DNA of 64,000 nt from the NCBI GenBank assembly GCA_017503105.1, contig JAFVTS010000011.1, positions 1-64,000 of the forward strand. Direction: 5' to 3'. The DNA comes from Clostridia bacterium (lineage in GTDB: Bacteria; Bacillota; Clostridia; Oscillospirales; CAG-272). The position numbers were made by a program, and so were the translations under genes. Below the pieces are notes generated by a model. The model had not been told where the DNA came from, searched no databases, and saw only the letters and a list, made by a program, of their open reading frames with translations. Of the stretch, positions 1-8,400 are shown one piece after another (position 1 is the stretch's first letter; the number at the start of each line of letters is the position of its first letter).

Positions 1-109
1 CCCTTTAAGGGAGTAAGGTCACTTGTAGACTACGAGTTTGATAGGTCGGAGATGTAAGTGCAGTAATGTATTCAGTTGACCGATACTAATAGACCGAGGG
101 CTTGAACAA
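1..109 (+). rRNA. 23S ribosomal RNA, 3' end (partial)
   Basis: The first ~109 bases match the conserved 3' terminal domain of bacterial 23S rRNA, including the segment reading ACCGATACTAATAGACCGAG just before the mature end. The 5' part lies outside the window. The exact 3' end is estimated to within a few bases by comparison with remembered Firmicutes 23S ends. No 5S rRNA gene follows before the tRNA at 211, which is unusual for an rRNA operon. Confidence 0.93.
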
Positions 110-210
110 CTGTTTTGTATACCGAAACAACTTCAAGCATCTAAACTTTGAGCTTTTCGTTTCTTTCCTTATTCGGTTTTCAATCGGCATTTGACCGATT
201 AAAACAATAT

Positions 211-420
<210 letters not shown>

Positions 421-535
421 ATCCTACTTTGATACGTTTTTATTTTTCTGAATTATCTTGTATATATATTTGTGATAAATACATCTATAAAAGTTTTTAC
501 CGGTATTGTATACTGAATAAATAGGATTTTCTTAT

Positions 536-1453
536 ATGAATAATTTAAGTGATTTTAACTGTGAGCTTGCTTTTATAACAGATGAATGTAGGAAATATAT
601 AAAATACGGAAAAGCAGCTGATTATATTCCTGTGCTTGCAAAAGCAGATGTTAATAAGTTGGGTGTTTATATTATCTCAAAGGATAATGAGTATTTTTAT
701 GGAGATTATGATGATCTCTTTACCATACAAAGCATAATAAAGCCACTGATTTTATTGCTTGCTCTGCAAGATGCCGGAGTTGAGCGTGTTAGAAGTTTAG
801 TTGGCGTTGAAGCAACCGGTAAGCCGTTTGATACATTTAACTATACAGATTTAGCTCTGAAAAGCGAGCATATAAATCCAATGATCAATGCGGGAGCAAT
901 CGCATTGTGTACGCTTATAAAAGGAAGTACGTTTCAGGAAAAAACAAACAGATTATTGGATTTTACGAGAAAACTCGCTAAAAATGATTCTATCGAAATA
1001 GATACTACGGTGTATTTATCTGAGAAGGCCACAGGAAACAAGAACAGAGCGCTTGCGTATATGTTAAACGCTTATAAAATGATTAATGAAGATGTAGAAG
1101 AACTGTTAGATTGCTATTTCGGTGCTTGCTCGATTAAAGTTAATTGCAAAGATCTCGCAAATATTGCTTTTGCATTAGCTCACTGTTTACCAAATGAAAT
1201 AATAAATGAAGATGATGCTCGATTTGTCAATGCGATTTTGTCTACGTGTGGTATGTACGACGGTTCCGGTGAATTTGCATTGAACGTAGGCGTGCCAGCT
1301 AAAAGCGGAGTTGGTGGTGGTATTATGGCTGTTGTGCCTTTTCGTATGGGGATTGGTGTGTTTTCTCCTGCCTTGGACGAAAAGGGAAATAGCGTTGCAG
1401 GAAAAAAGATTTTGGAAACGATAAGTAAAAAAATGCAATTGAGTATTTTTTAA
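536..1453 (+). CDS. glsA: Glutaminase A (serine-dependent)
   Basis: Glutaminase of the serine beta-lactamase-like fold, converting L-glutamine to L-glutamate and ammonia in the cytoplasm. The 305-residue length is typical. Family motifs are all present: GKAADYIP near residues 25-32, the catalytic SxxK as S66-I-I-K69, NPMINAGAI at 114-122, the GACSIKVNCKDLA block near 196-208, and GMYDGSGEFA with PAKSGVGGG near 239-262. SIIK replaces the more usual SISK but keeps both catalytic residues. The ATG at 536 has only a weak ribosome site (AGGA about 12 bases upstream). The gene stands alone between repeat copies 1 and 2 and is AT-rich like the rest of this accessory stretch, which suggests a mobile cassette. 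Such enzymes can support acid resistance or nitrogen supply; which applies here is not visible. Confidence 0.92.
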   Translation: MNNLSDFNCELAFITDECRKYIKYGKAADYIPVLAKADVNKLGVYIISKDNEYFYGDYDDLFTIQSIIKPLILLLALQDAGVERVRSLVGVEATGKPFDTFNYTDLALKSEHINPMINAGAIALCTLIKGSTFQEKTNRLLDFTRKLAKNDSIEIDTTVYLSEKATGNKNRALAYMLNAYKMINEDVEELLDCYFGACSIKVNCKDLANIAFALAHCLPNEIINEDDARFVNAILSTCGMYDGSGEFALNVGVPAKSGVGGGIMAVVPFRMGIGVFSPALDEKGNSVAGKKILETISKKMQLSIF

Positions 1454-1498
1454 AAAATTCAGTATAATTAATCAAGTTGTCAATTTGACCGCTATACA

Positions 1499-1636
1499 CA
1501 TCTTTGGAGTCAATTTGACAACTCCGGCCGAAAGTCCTTGATTTTCAAGGACTTTTTTTTGGTTTTTAGGGCAAAATTCAAGAAATTATTTTGTGACAAC
1601 TCTTTGCGAACCATCGGGGCTTGAACCCTCGACAAT
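1499..1636 (+). repeat. ~137 bp dispersed repeat, copy 2
   Basis: Near-identical to copy 1, with a perfect internal hairpin (AGTCCTTGA/TCAAGGACT) and eight Ts that would terminate the glutaminase transcript. It separates the glutaminase module from the sialidase-AraC/dgo module. The conserved 3' segment ends at GACAAT as in the other copies. Confidence 0.85.
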
Positions 1637-1645
1637 GTCACATGC

Positions 1646-1674
1646 TTGATATTTTTCTCTTTATCTGATATAAT
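1646..1674 (+). promoter_or_regulatory. Sigma-A type promoter for the BNR-AraC gene
   Basis: TTGATA (1646-1651), a 17-base spacer and TATAAT (1669-1674). It lies just after repeat copy 2 and ~105 bases before the next start codon. Confidence 0.75.
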
Positions 1675-1779
1675 ATATACAGAAAAATTTCGATTGCGGC
1701 ATATAAAGCAAAATTGTTATGGTATTTTATACGATATTCCTATAAAATATTAGATGGAATACTTTGATAGGAGGCATTT

Positions 1780-3438
1780 ATGCTGATTACTGACAAAAAT
1801 GAGCTTAGACGCTTTTATGCTGATCATCGAGTTTGGCAAGGAATTCCCGGAATTGTTTGCACGCCGCGGGGAAGAGAGTTTGTTTCTTTTTATTCAGGAA
1901 GCACTAAAGAAACTTACGGAAATTTTGCGGCACTTATTATGCGTGACAAAGGTGAGTCCTTCAGCGAACCTGTTGCGGTTGCGGAAAAGCCCGGAAGTTA
2001 CCGTTGCTTTGATCCTGTTCTTTGGCTCGATCCGTTGAGTAGACTTTGGTTTATATGGAATGTGATGCCGGGTGAGCAGGTTATGGCGTCAATATGCAAT
2101 AACCCCGATGCCGATGAGTTGAGCTGGGGTGATGAGTTTTGCATCGGACGTGGAATTATGATGAACAAGCCCATTGTTCTTTCAAGCGGAGAATGGCTGT
2201 TTCCCATTGCAATATGGAAAACGGATATATTTTATGAGTTCCGAAAAAGCGAGTTGCGTACAGACGATATAGCAGGATCATACGTTTATAAGACCGTAGA
2301 CAACGGTAAAAGCTTCGTAAAAATGGGTTCTGCCGACATTCGTGACCGTACCTACGACGAGCATATGATACTGGAAACGGATAACGGCGCGTTGATGATG
2401 CTTGTAAGGACAAAATACGGCATTGGTTTAAGCTATTCCTATGATAGGGGAAAAACATGGAGTCGCGGTGAAAACAGCGGATTTGGAGGACCAAGCTCGC
2501 GGTTTCATATTTGCCGTTTGCGTTCGGGAAGAGTTCTTATGATAAATCACGTTAATTATGTGAAAAGAGATCATCTTACTGCGCTGCTTTCCGAGGACGG
2601 AGGAAAAACATTTCCATATTCGCTCCTTTTGGATGAGAGAAACGAAGTGTCATATCCCGATGCTATGGAATGCGAGGACGGATATATCTATATTACCTAT
2701 GACCGCGAGCGAGGTTGTTTCAAGAAATCTCTTGATGAAGCGTACGTATGCAGCCGAGAGATATTGACTGCAAGAATTACGGAGGAGGATATTATTGCAG
2801 GTGACATAACAAGCGAGGGAAGCTATCTCAAGAAGGTGGCAAATAAGCTTGGAGTGTTTGCTCCGGATTGTCCTGATCCGTATTTGAAAAAAGCAACCTA
2901 TGAGATTGTAAAAGAACTTCTTTTGCAGGACAAAGAAAGCATATTGAATGCAATCTTTGAGCAATATCCCGTCGATTGCACCAACACCATAGATTTTGAT
3001 GTGCGAAAGTTGGATGAAATGATCGAATCCTTTGAAGTGTCCGATTGCAAGGATGAGAGACTTTTGGTCGATATTATATCCCTTTTGGAAAAAGCTTCGC
3101 CCAGAGATGAGTCCAAGCAGCATATCATTGATAGGGTGCAGAAATATATACAGTCGAATTTGATGTATGATGTATCTCTTTCCTCAATAGCAGAGCATAT
3201 GAATGTCAGTAAATATTATCTGTCGCACTTATTCAAGTCGGTCACGGGAATTACAATCACGGAATTTCGTAATGAACTCAGGATTACAGCGGCGAAAAAT
3301 ATGCTGATCCACTCGCAAAAAAGTATTGATGAGATAGCCGAGGAGATGGGCTTTTCCACGGCGGCGTATTTCACAGAGATATTTACCAGAGCGGAAAAGA
3401 TACCGCCGAGCAAATATAGAAAGTACCATCAGAGGTGA
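1780..3438 (+). CDS. Sialidase-like (BNR/Asp-box) domain fused to AraC-type DNA-binding domain
   Basis: A 552-residue cytoplasmic protein with no signal peptide. Residues ~15-340 form a sialidase-like beta-propeller with four Asp-boxes: RDKGESF near 55-61, VDNGKSF near 173-179, the canonical SYDRGKTW at 220-227, and SEDGGKTF at 271-278. Residues ~446-550 are a complete two-helix-turn-helix AraC/XylS domain (SLSSIAEHMNVSKYYLSHLF, then KSIDEIAEEMGFS). A helical linker of ~100 residues joins them. AraC proteins normally carry cupin or periplasmic-binding sensors, so a glycosidase fold as sensor is odd. The propeller may bind or cleave a sialoside-like sugar and signal to DNA; this is inference. 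The start is fixed by GATAGGAGG six bases upstream of ATG. The decayed dgoK and dgoA follow directly and may be its former targets. Confidence 0.85.
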   Translation: MLITDKNELRRFYADHRVWQGIPGIVCTPRGREFVSFYSGSTKETYGNFAALIMRDKGESFSEPVAVAEKPGSYRCFDPVLWLDPLSRLWFIWNVMPGEQVMASICNNPDADELSWGDEFCIGRGIMMNKPIVLSSGEWLFPIAIWKTDIFYEFRKSELRTDDIAGSYVYKTVDNGKSFVKMGSADIRDRTYDEHMILETDNGALMMLVRTKYGIGLSYSYDRGKTWSRGENSGFGGPSSRFHICRLRSGRVLMINHVNYVKRDHLTALLSEDGGKTFPYSLLLDERNEVSYPDAMECEDGYIYITYDRERGCFKKSLDEAYVCSREILTARITEEDIIAGDITSEGSYLKKVANKLGVFAPDCPDPYLKKATYEIVKELLLQDKESILNAIFEQYPVDCTNTIDFDVRKLDEMIESFEVSDCKDERLLVDIISLLEKASPRDESKQHIIDRVQKYIQSNLMYDVSLSSIAEHMNVSKYYLSHLFKSVTGITITEFRNELRITAAKNMLIHSQKSIDEIAEEMGFSTAAYFTEIFTRAEKIPPSKYRKYHQR

Positions 3439-3444
3439 TCGGAT

Positions 3445-4264
3445 ATGTATGTGATTATGGATATGGGCACGACCAACACACGTTTGTATATGTGTGCAAA
3501 CAATCAAGTGGTCGATCACGTTAAGGGGAACTTTGGGGCGAGCTTTGGAAAAAGGAATGGTCGCTTGTAATTGTGTAAGCGGGTTGGAAGCTTGTTGAAT
3601 GATCTTCTGGAACAGTGCGCTGTGAAAGAATGCGACATAGAAAGTATCGTTGCTTTGGGAATGGCGGGAAGTGAGATCGGACTGCTTGATATTCCTCATA
3701 TTTTTCTTCCCGCAGATGCACGGACGCTGGCAGAGAATATTCGAAAGGAAAAAATTGAAGGTATCAATATTCCGTTTTTATTCTTTCCGGGTGTCAAAAA
3801 AACAGAAGGAAACGTACTTATAGACGTGATGCGGGGAGAAGAGACCGAAACAATCGGACTTGCCTCGATCCTTCCATTTGCCGAGAATGCGATTTTCGTG
3901 TTACCGGGAACGCATAATAAAATCGTTCAGGTCAGTAGTGACGGAACTATCGATGATTTTCATACTACTTTTAGCGGAGAACTTTTGGACAGCATTATTT
4001 CCAATACCATTCTGGCAGAACAGGTTTCTCATGATTTTCAAATCGTAGAGTCAGCGGTACTTAAGGGTGCGTTATATGCGAAAGAAAACGGTTTGAATGC
4101 AGCCTTGTTTCATATAAGAGTTATGGCGAAGAACGGCATAGATGTCAACGCGTTATCTTCATTTCTATATGGGTGCGTGATAGGCGAGGATGTCTGCCTA
4201 ATCAAAAGGATTTCCCAAGGGAAGAGGATATATGTTTCGGGAAAAAGGACGTTCAGAGAAGTTT
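3445..4264 (+). pseudogene. dgoK: 2-dehydro-3-deoxygalactonokinase, broken (nonsense codon, truncated 3' end)
   Basis: Reading from ATG 3445, the first 41 codons give a clear ASKHA kinase start (MDMGTTNTRLY). An in-frame TAA at 3568-3570 interrupts it, and the same frame then continues with kinase sequence (VALGMAGSEIGL, LPGTHNKIVQV, FSGELLD). The C-terminal ~40 residues expected for the family are missing, and the frame runs into dgoA sequence near 4260. DgoK phosphorylates KDGal in galactonate catabolism. A restart at TTG 3571 could give a 242-residue fragment without the N-terminal phosphate-binding loop, so activity is unlikely. It starts seven bases after the BNR-AraC gene, as in an operon. 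Confidence 0.82.
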
Positions 4265-4690
4265 ATGACACGAGCAGAGGAGGTGTTCGCCGCCTTTGAA
4301 TCAGGGGCATCATATATTATTTCTCCCAATTGCTATCCCGATATCATTTTACTTACGCGCAAATTAGGGCTGGTGTCGATGCCTGCCGCTTATACGGCAA
4401 CGGAGATAGCGGCTGCGATAAAATATGGCGCGGATTATGTTAAGCTATTCCCGGCCGATCAAGTAAGTGAGGAATACGTGAAGGCGATTCGTGCTCCGCT
4501 TTCCGATGCAAAGCTTTTTGCGGTTGGCGGAGTAAACGCAGATAATGCAGGCAAATTTTTCGAGATGGGCTTTTGCGGAATAGGAGTCGGCTCTAATCTC
4601 TATGACAAAAAACTTATCAAAGAGAAAAAATTTGATGCACTACGTGTTCTTGCAAGTAAATATTCAAGATTGTCAAAATCCACAGATTAA
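4265..4690 (+). pseudogene. dgoA: 2-dehydro-3-deoxy-6-phosphogalactonate aldolase, N-terminally deleted
   Basis: The frame encodes the last two thirds of a KDPG/KDPGal aldolase: TRAEEVFAAFESGASYIISP, the Schiff-base lysine in GADYVKLFPAD, and the phosphate-binding VGGVNADN and GIGVGSNLYD segments. A full enzyme has ~205 residues; here only ~141 align. The first ~65, including the proton-relay glutamate region, are gone. They were lost in the same deletion that removed the end of dgoK, because kinase-like and aldolase-like sequence meet directly near 4260 in different frames. An ATG at 4232 extends the frame but only into out-of-frame dgoK sequence. Confidence 0.82.
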
Positions 4691-4734
4691 AACAATGCTT
4701 TCAATTTGTGAGTTGTAATTTTGTCTTGCAATCA

Positions 4735-4871
4735 CATCTTTGGAGGTTAATTTAACAACTCCAGCCGAAAGTCCTTGATTTTCAAGGACTTTTTTGGTTT
4801 TTAGGGCAAAATTCAAGAAATTATTTTGTGACAACTCTTTGCGAACTATAGGGGCTTGAACTCTTGACAAT
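4735..4871 (+). repeat. ~137 bp dispersed repeat, copy 3 (most diverged)
   Basis: Same layout as copies 1 and 2, with a few substitutions, e.g. GCGAACTATAGGGGCTTG instead of GCGAACCATCGGGGCTTG. The internal hairpin and T-run are intact and would terminate the dgo transcript. It marks the boundary to the XRE-phosphodiesterase module. Confidence 0.83.
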
Positions 4872-4925
4872 CTTTGTTTTGATTTTGAGTCAAGTAACAC
4901 TTGACAAGAGGCAAGGACTAAGTGC

Positions 4926-4953
4926 TTTACTTTTGATAAAAATATGTTATAAT
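4926..4953 (+). promoter_or_regulatory. Promoter for the XRE-phosphodiesterase operon
   Basis: TTTACT (4926-4931), a 16-base spacer and TATAAT (4948-4953). A second overlapping TATAAT lies at 4953-4958 with TTGATA 14 bases before it. A GGGGGTG ribosome site at 4964-4970 precedes the TTG start at 4978. Confidence 0.6.
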
Positions 4954-4977
4954 ATAATCAAACGGGGGTGAAATAAA

Positions 4978-6000
4978 TTGGCAACAGGTGAAATAATTTT
5001 AAAGTTAAGAAAACAGCAGGGAATATCGCAAGAAGAACTTGCTGAGATGATGTACGTTACGAGGCAAACAATCAGTCTTTGGGAAACAAATCAGACTTCT
5101 CCGACAATTGAAAATCTTCTTCGCTTAAAGAATATATTCGGTGTTTCACTTGACAAAATTGTCTGTGGTGATGCGGAAAAGGAATCCAAATTCAATTCTA
5201 ATTCCGTTGATACGATTTGTTCTACACTTGCTTATGCTATGGGTATCGAAGCACCTAAATGCGCTGCCGAGAAGAATGTTGAACTTGCAAATTATATAGA
5301 CAAGGTCTTCGATGGCGAAAAAGCAGATAGGATAGTTATGTATAATCCCGATGCGATAGCGCAGTGGATCTATCAGAAATATCCCGAATATCTTGATAGT
5401 GCAAAAAAATCTACCGATAAGGAAATTTATTTGTCAACGGTTATGCCTTCGGTTACACCGGTTTGCTTTGCAACTATGTACACGGGTGCTCAGCCGTCTG
5501 TTCACGGCATTCAGAAATACGAAAAGCCCATAATAACAATTGATACGATTTTCGATGCTCTTGTACGGGCAGGTAAAAAGGTCGCGGTTATTACGTACGG
5601 AAAGTGCAGTATAGGCAGAATATTTCTTGAAAGAGATATTGATTACTATCATTTTGAAGAGGGTGGAATTGAGGCGGTAAACGCAAAGGCTATGGAGGTG
5701 ATTCTCCGCGACGAGCATGATTTTATTGTCATATATAACGGAAACTATGACAGCGTGATGCACAAAAAAGGTCCCGAGAGCGCAAGAGCCTTGGCGGAGC
5801 TTCGATTGAACGATCATATATTCGGTGTTATTTCCAATCTTATAAAAATGCATTGGAGGCATCATAACACATTAGTGGGATTCGCAATGGACCACGGTTG
5901 CCACGAAATTGATGGCGGTTGTGGATCTCACGGTCTTGATATGCCGGAGGATATCAATATCGTCCATCTTTATAAAGGATATGCGAAGGTAAAAAGCTAA
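4978..6000 (+). CDS. XRE-type helix-turn-helix fused to type I phosphodiesterase/alkaline-phosphatase-superfamily domain
   Basis: A 340-residue soluble protein. Residues ~6-62 are a typical XRE/Cro helix-turn-helix (KLRKQQGISQEELAEMMYVT, then RQTISLWETN). Residues ~105-335 are an alkaline-phosphatase-superfamily phosphodiesterase or nucleotide pyrophosphatase domain. The likely nucleophile is T160 in MPSVTPVCFATMYTG, and candidate metal ligands are D125, D258, H262, D305-H306 and H318 (MDHGCHE...GSHG). The full metal set suggests an active enzyme or a metal/nucleotide sensor. The TTG start is supported by a strong GGGGGTG ribosome site. The gene overlaps the next (phosphatase) by one base. 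Substrate and target DNA cannot be told from the sequence. Confidence 0.85.
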   Translation: MATGEIILKLRKQQGISQEELAEMMYVTRQTISLWETNQTSPTIENLLRLKNIFGVSLDKIVCGDAEKESKFNSNSVDTICSTLAYAMGIEAPKCAAEKNVELANYIDKVFDGEKADRIVMYNPDAIAQWIYQKYPEYLDSAKKSTDKEIYLSTVMPSVTPVCFATMYTGAQPSVHGIQKYEKPIITIDTIFDALVRAGKKVAVITYGKCSIGRIFLERDIDYYHFEEGGIEAVNAKAMEVILRDEHDFIVIYNGNYDSVMHKKGPESARALAELRLNDHIFGVISNLIKMHWRHHNTLVGFAMDHGCHEIDGGCGSHGLDMPEDINIVHLYKGYAKVKS

Positions 6001-6566
6001 TGAAGGTTTGGGTGATTCGACACGGAGAGAGTGAAACAAATAAAAATGGCTTTTGGACCGGTTGGCTTGATGTTCCGCTTACAGGAAAGGGAAGGGAAGA
6101 TGCGGCTCTTGTAGGTGTGCTTCTTTCAAAGATCGGTTTTGATAAAATTTTTTCAAGCGATCTTTCAAGAGCAAGGAACACCGCTGATATCGCAATACCC
6201 GGATGTAAATACGATATTGACCAAGATCTTCGTGAAATAAACGTCGGGAATATTGCAGGTAAGCCTTGGGGAGTAATCAACGGCGACGACGGAATCCCCA
6301 AAAATAAAGACGGATATACTGCTTTTGGTGGGGAGAGCAAGGCCCGGTTCAATGCACGTGTCGTTTCGTTTATGAAGAAATTGGAGGTATCGGGTTATGA
6401 AAACGTTGCCGTTTTTTCGCACGCAGGATTTCTTCGAAGCACTCTCGATTTTGTTGTGGGAACGGAATTGGAACGAAAAAATGTTTGCTGTAAAAACTGT
6501 GCTATTGGAATATTTGAATATGACGGCGACAGCTGGAAACTGCACAGTTGGATCAATTTGAAATAG
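6000..6566 (+). CDS. Histidine phosphatase (phosphoglycerate mutase-like) family protein
   Basis: A 188-residue cytoplasmic phosphatase of the branch 1 histidine phosphatase superfamily. The catalytic RHGE motif is at residues 7-10, followed by the LTGKGREDA segment, SSDLSRARNTADI and a second catalytic histidine in VAVFSHAGFLRS. The length fits the small GpmB/CobC-like group. The ATG overlaps the TAA of the XRE-phosphodiesterase gene (TAATG), so the two are translationally coupled and probably act in one pathway, perhaps successive steps on a phosphodiester or phosphomonoester. The natural substrate is unknown. Confidence 0.85.
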   Translation: MKVWVIRHGESETNKNGFWTGWLDVPLTGKGREDAALVGVLLSKIGFDKIFSSDLSRARNTADIAIPGCKYDIDQDLREINVGNIAGKPWGVINGDDGIPKNKDGYTAFGGESKARFNARVVSFMKKLEVSGYENVAVFSHAGFLRSTLDFVVGTELERKNVCCKNCAIGIFEYDGDSWKLHSWINLK

Positions 6567-6599
6567 AACGCAGTTGTCATTTCAACCTCTAAACACGGG

Positions 6600-6632
6600 A
6601 AAAAAGCGCTTGCAATTGCAAGTGCTTTTTTC
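6600..6632 (+). terminator. Rho-independent terminator
   Basis: The near-palindrome AAAAAGCGCTTGCA/ATTGCAAGTGCTTTTTT ends the XRE-phosphodiesterase/phosphatase operon. Confidence 0.85.
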
Positions 6633-6746
6633 AATGAAGCGCGGCAAGGCGCATTAAGCACTCCATCGGAAACACGGTAGACTAACTGAAGAAGAACAAG
6701 AGTAAGTTAGCTTAATGAACTATCCTCGATTTGATAGCTGTGCAAA

Positions 6747-6774
6747 GGGCTGAGTTAATTACTCGGCCTTTTTT
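6747..6774 (+). terminator. Second terminator hairpin
   Basis: GGGCTGAGT, loop TAATT, ACTCGGCC and six Ts. The ~120 bases between this and the first terminator contain no recognisable gene. They may hold a small transcript or the remnant of another unit. Confidence 0.65.
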
Positions 6775-6807
6775 ATCTGTTACTTCCATCGGTGACCATT
6801 TTTAATA

Positions 6808-6836
6808 TTGACTATTTTCTCAGTTTAGTGTATAAT
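6808..6836 (+). promoter_or_regulatory. Promoter for the YfcC-type carrier gene
   Basis: TTGACT (6808-6813), a 17-base spacer and TATAAT (6831-6836). The leader of ~130 bases contains a pairing CCGTGCT...AGCACGG (about 6858 and 6915) that could form a long hairpin. Confidence 0.75.
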
Positions 6837-6975
6837 TAAAACGTAATAAAAATTTGCCGTGCTTTTTGAGAAACGTATTTAAAGAGGAATCGCGCTTTGT
6901 GCCCTTTGTTATCAGCACGGAGCGAAGATGACCCGCAGTCGACTTTTACAAATACATTATAACGGAGATATGACT

Positions 6976-8379
6976 ATGAAACAGCGATCCGAGAAAAAAG
7001 GCCTTAATATCAGCGCGAAATCCTTCATAACTGCCATTATCGTTATCTTTATACTGATGGTAGCGACTTACGTTTTGACTCTCGTCGTTCCGTCGGGCGC
7101 TTACGGGCGTGTGACCGACGAGAGCGGCAATACCGTGATAAATACCGCGGGCGGATTTGAGTACACCGAAGGCGGGATACCGTTTTGGAAGTGGCTTCTC
7201 TCGCCGTTTCTCGTCCTCGGCGCCGAGGGCAGCGGAACGCTTATTGCGATAATCGCCTTTCTTCTTATCATAGGCGGTGTCTTCAACAGCCTTGACAAAT
7301 GCGGGCTCGTCAAGTATATGCTCGGCAAAATGGCAAGCCGTTTTGCCGCCTCGCGCTACCGCCTTATGGCTGTCGTTATGCTCTTCTTTATGGCGCTCGG
7401 TGCGGTCATAGGCTCGTTTGAGGAGTGCGTTCCTCTCGTGCCCATAGTCGTTGCTCTTTCCGTAAGACTCGGGTGGGATTCCGTAACGGGTCTGGGAATG
7501 AGCATCCTCGCGGCAGGGTGCGGATTTGCTTCGGGAATATGTAATCCCTTTACGGTAGGAGTCGCGCAGGAGCTTGCAGGGCTTCCGATGTTCTCGGGAG
7601 CTTGGCTGCGCATAATATCGTTCGTTCTGATATACGCGCTTCTTTACGCTTTCGTGCGATTTTACGCAAAAAGGATCGAGCGTCCCGCTGACGTTTCCGA
7701 AAACGGACTGTTCGTGTCCGATCCGAAAATGAACCGAGGTATGACGGCCTTTGTTACCATACTTGGTTTAGGAATCGTCTTGATAATGTGTTCGGGCTTC
7801 ATACCCGTGCTCAGGGACTACACGATGATCATCGTTGCCGTGATGTTCCTCCTCGCGGGGATCTGTGCGACTCTGCTTTGCGGAATGCACGTCGCTCGGC
7901 TCGGCTCGGGCTTCCTTGGCGGTGTTCTCAGCATCCTTCCCGCGGTAATTATGATACTTATGGCGTCTTCGATAAAGTATATCCTCGATGAGGCGAAGAT
8001 CCTTGACACCATACTTTACGGTGCCGTCAGCGCGGCGGAGGAAATGCCGCGATGGTGCGTGATACTGTTCGTATATTTAATAGTTCTCGTAACGAACTTC
8101 TTCATCCCCTCGGGCTCGGCGAAGGCGTTTATGCTCATTCCTCTTATCGTTCCTATGGCGGCGATATTCGGCATCTCCGCTCAGCTTTGCATAGTCGCGT
8201 TCGCCTTTGGAGACGGATTTTCAAACGTCATCTACCCCACCAACCCCGTTTTGCTCATCAGCCTCGGCCTTGCTGACGTAAGCTTTGGCAAGTGGTTCAA
8301 GTGGTGCTGGAAATTCCAAGTTCTGAATCTTATCTTAACGAGCGGCGTTCTTCTTCTCGGACTCGCCGTCGGATACTGA
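6976..8379 (+). CDS. YfcC-family (DcuC-like) membrane carrier
   Basis: An integral inner-membrane protein of 467 residues with about 12 hydrophobic segments. It resembles the YfcC group of the DcuC/AbgT-type carriers: the first membrane span is followed by VVPSGAYGRV, then the GGIPFWKWLLSPF segment, the conserved GSFEECVPLVPIVVALSVRLGWD block and GFASGICNPFTVGVAQELAGLP. Family members are thought to move carboxylates, amino acids or small peptides; the substrate here is unknown. ATG 6976 is chosen because CGGAGAT lies eight bases upstream; the longer frame from 6928 has no ribosome site. An MFS gene follows 21 bases later, so the two transporters are likely co-transcribed. Confidence 0.82.
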   Translation: MKQRSEKKGLNISAKSFITAIIVIFILMVATYVLTLVVPSGAYGRVTDESGNTVINTAGGFEYTEGGIPFWKWLLSPFLVLGAEGSGTLIAIIAFLLIIGGVFNSLDKCGLVKYMLGKMASRFAASRYRLMAVVMLFFMALGAVIGSFEECVPLVPIVVALSVRLGWDSVTGLGMSILAAGCGFASGICNPFTVGVAQELAGLPMFSGAWLRIISFVLIYALLYAFVRFYAKRIERPADVSENGLFVSDPKMNRGMTAFVTILGLGIVLIMCSGFIPVLRDYTMIIVAVMFLLAGICATLLCGMHVARLGSGFLGGVLSILPAVIMILMASSIKYILDEAKILDTILYGAVSAAEEMPRWCVILFVYLIVLVTNFFIPSGSAKAFMLIPLIVPMAAIFGISAQLCIVAFAFGDGFSNVIYPTNPVLLISLGLADVSFGKWFKWCWKFQVLNLILTSGVLLLGLAVGY

Positions 8380-8400
8380 TAATAAAAGGAAATTTTTGAT

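Noticed and set aside
6633..6746. Small RNA or small gene between two terminators
   Set aside because: No convincing promoter, ribosome site or conserved fold could be recognised.
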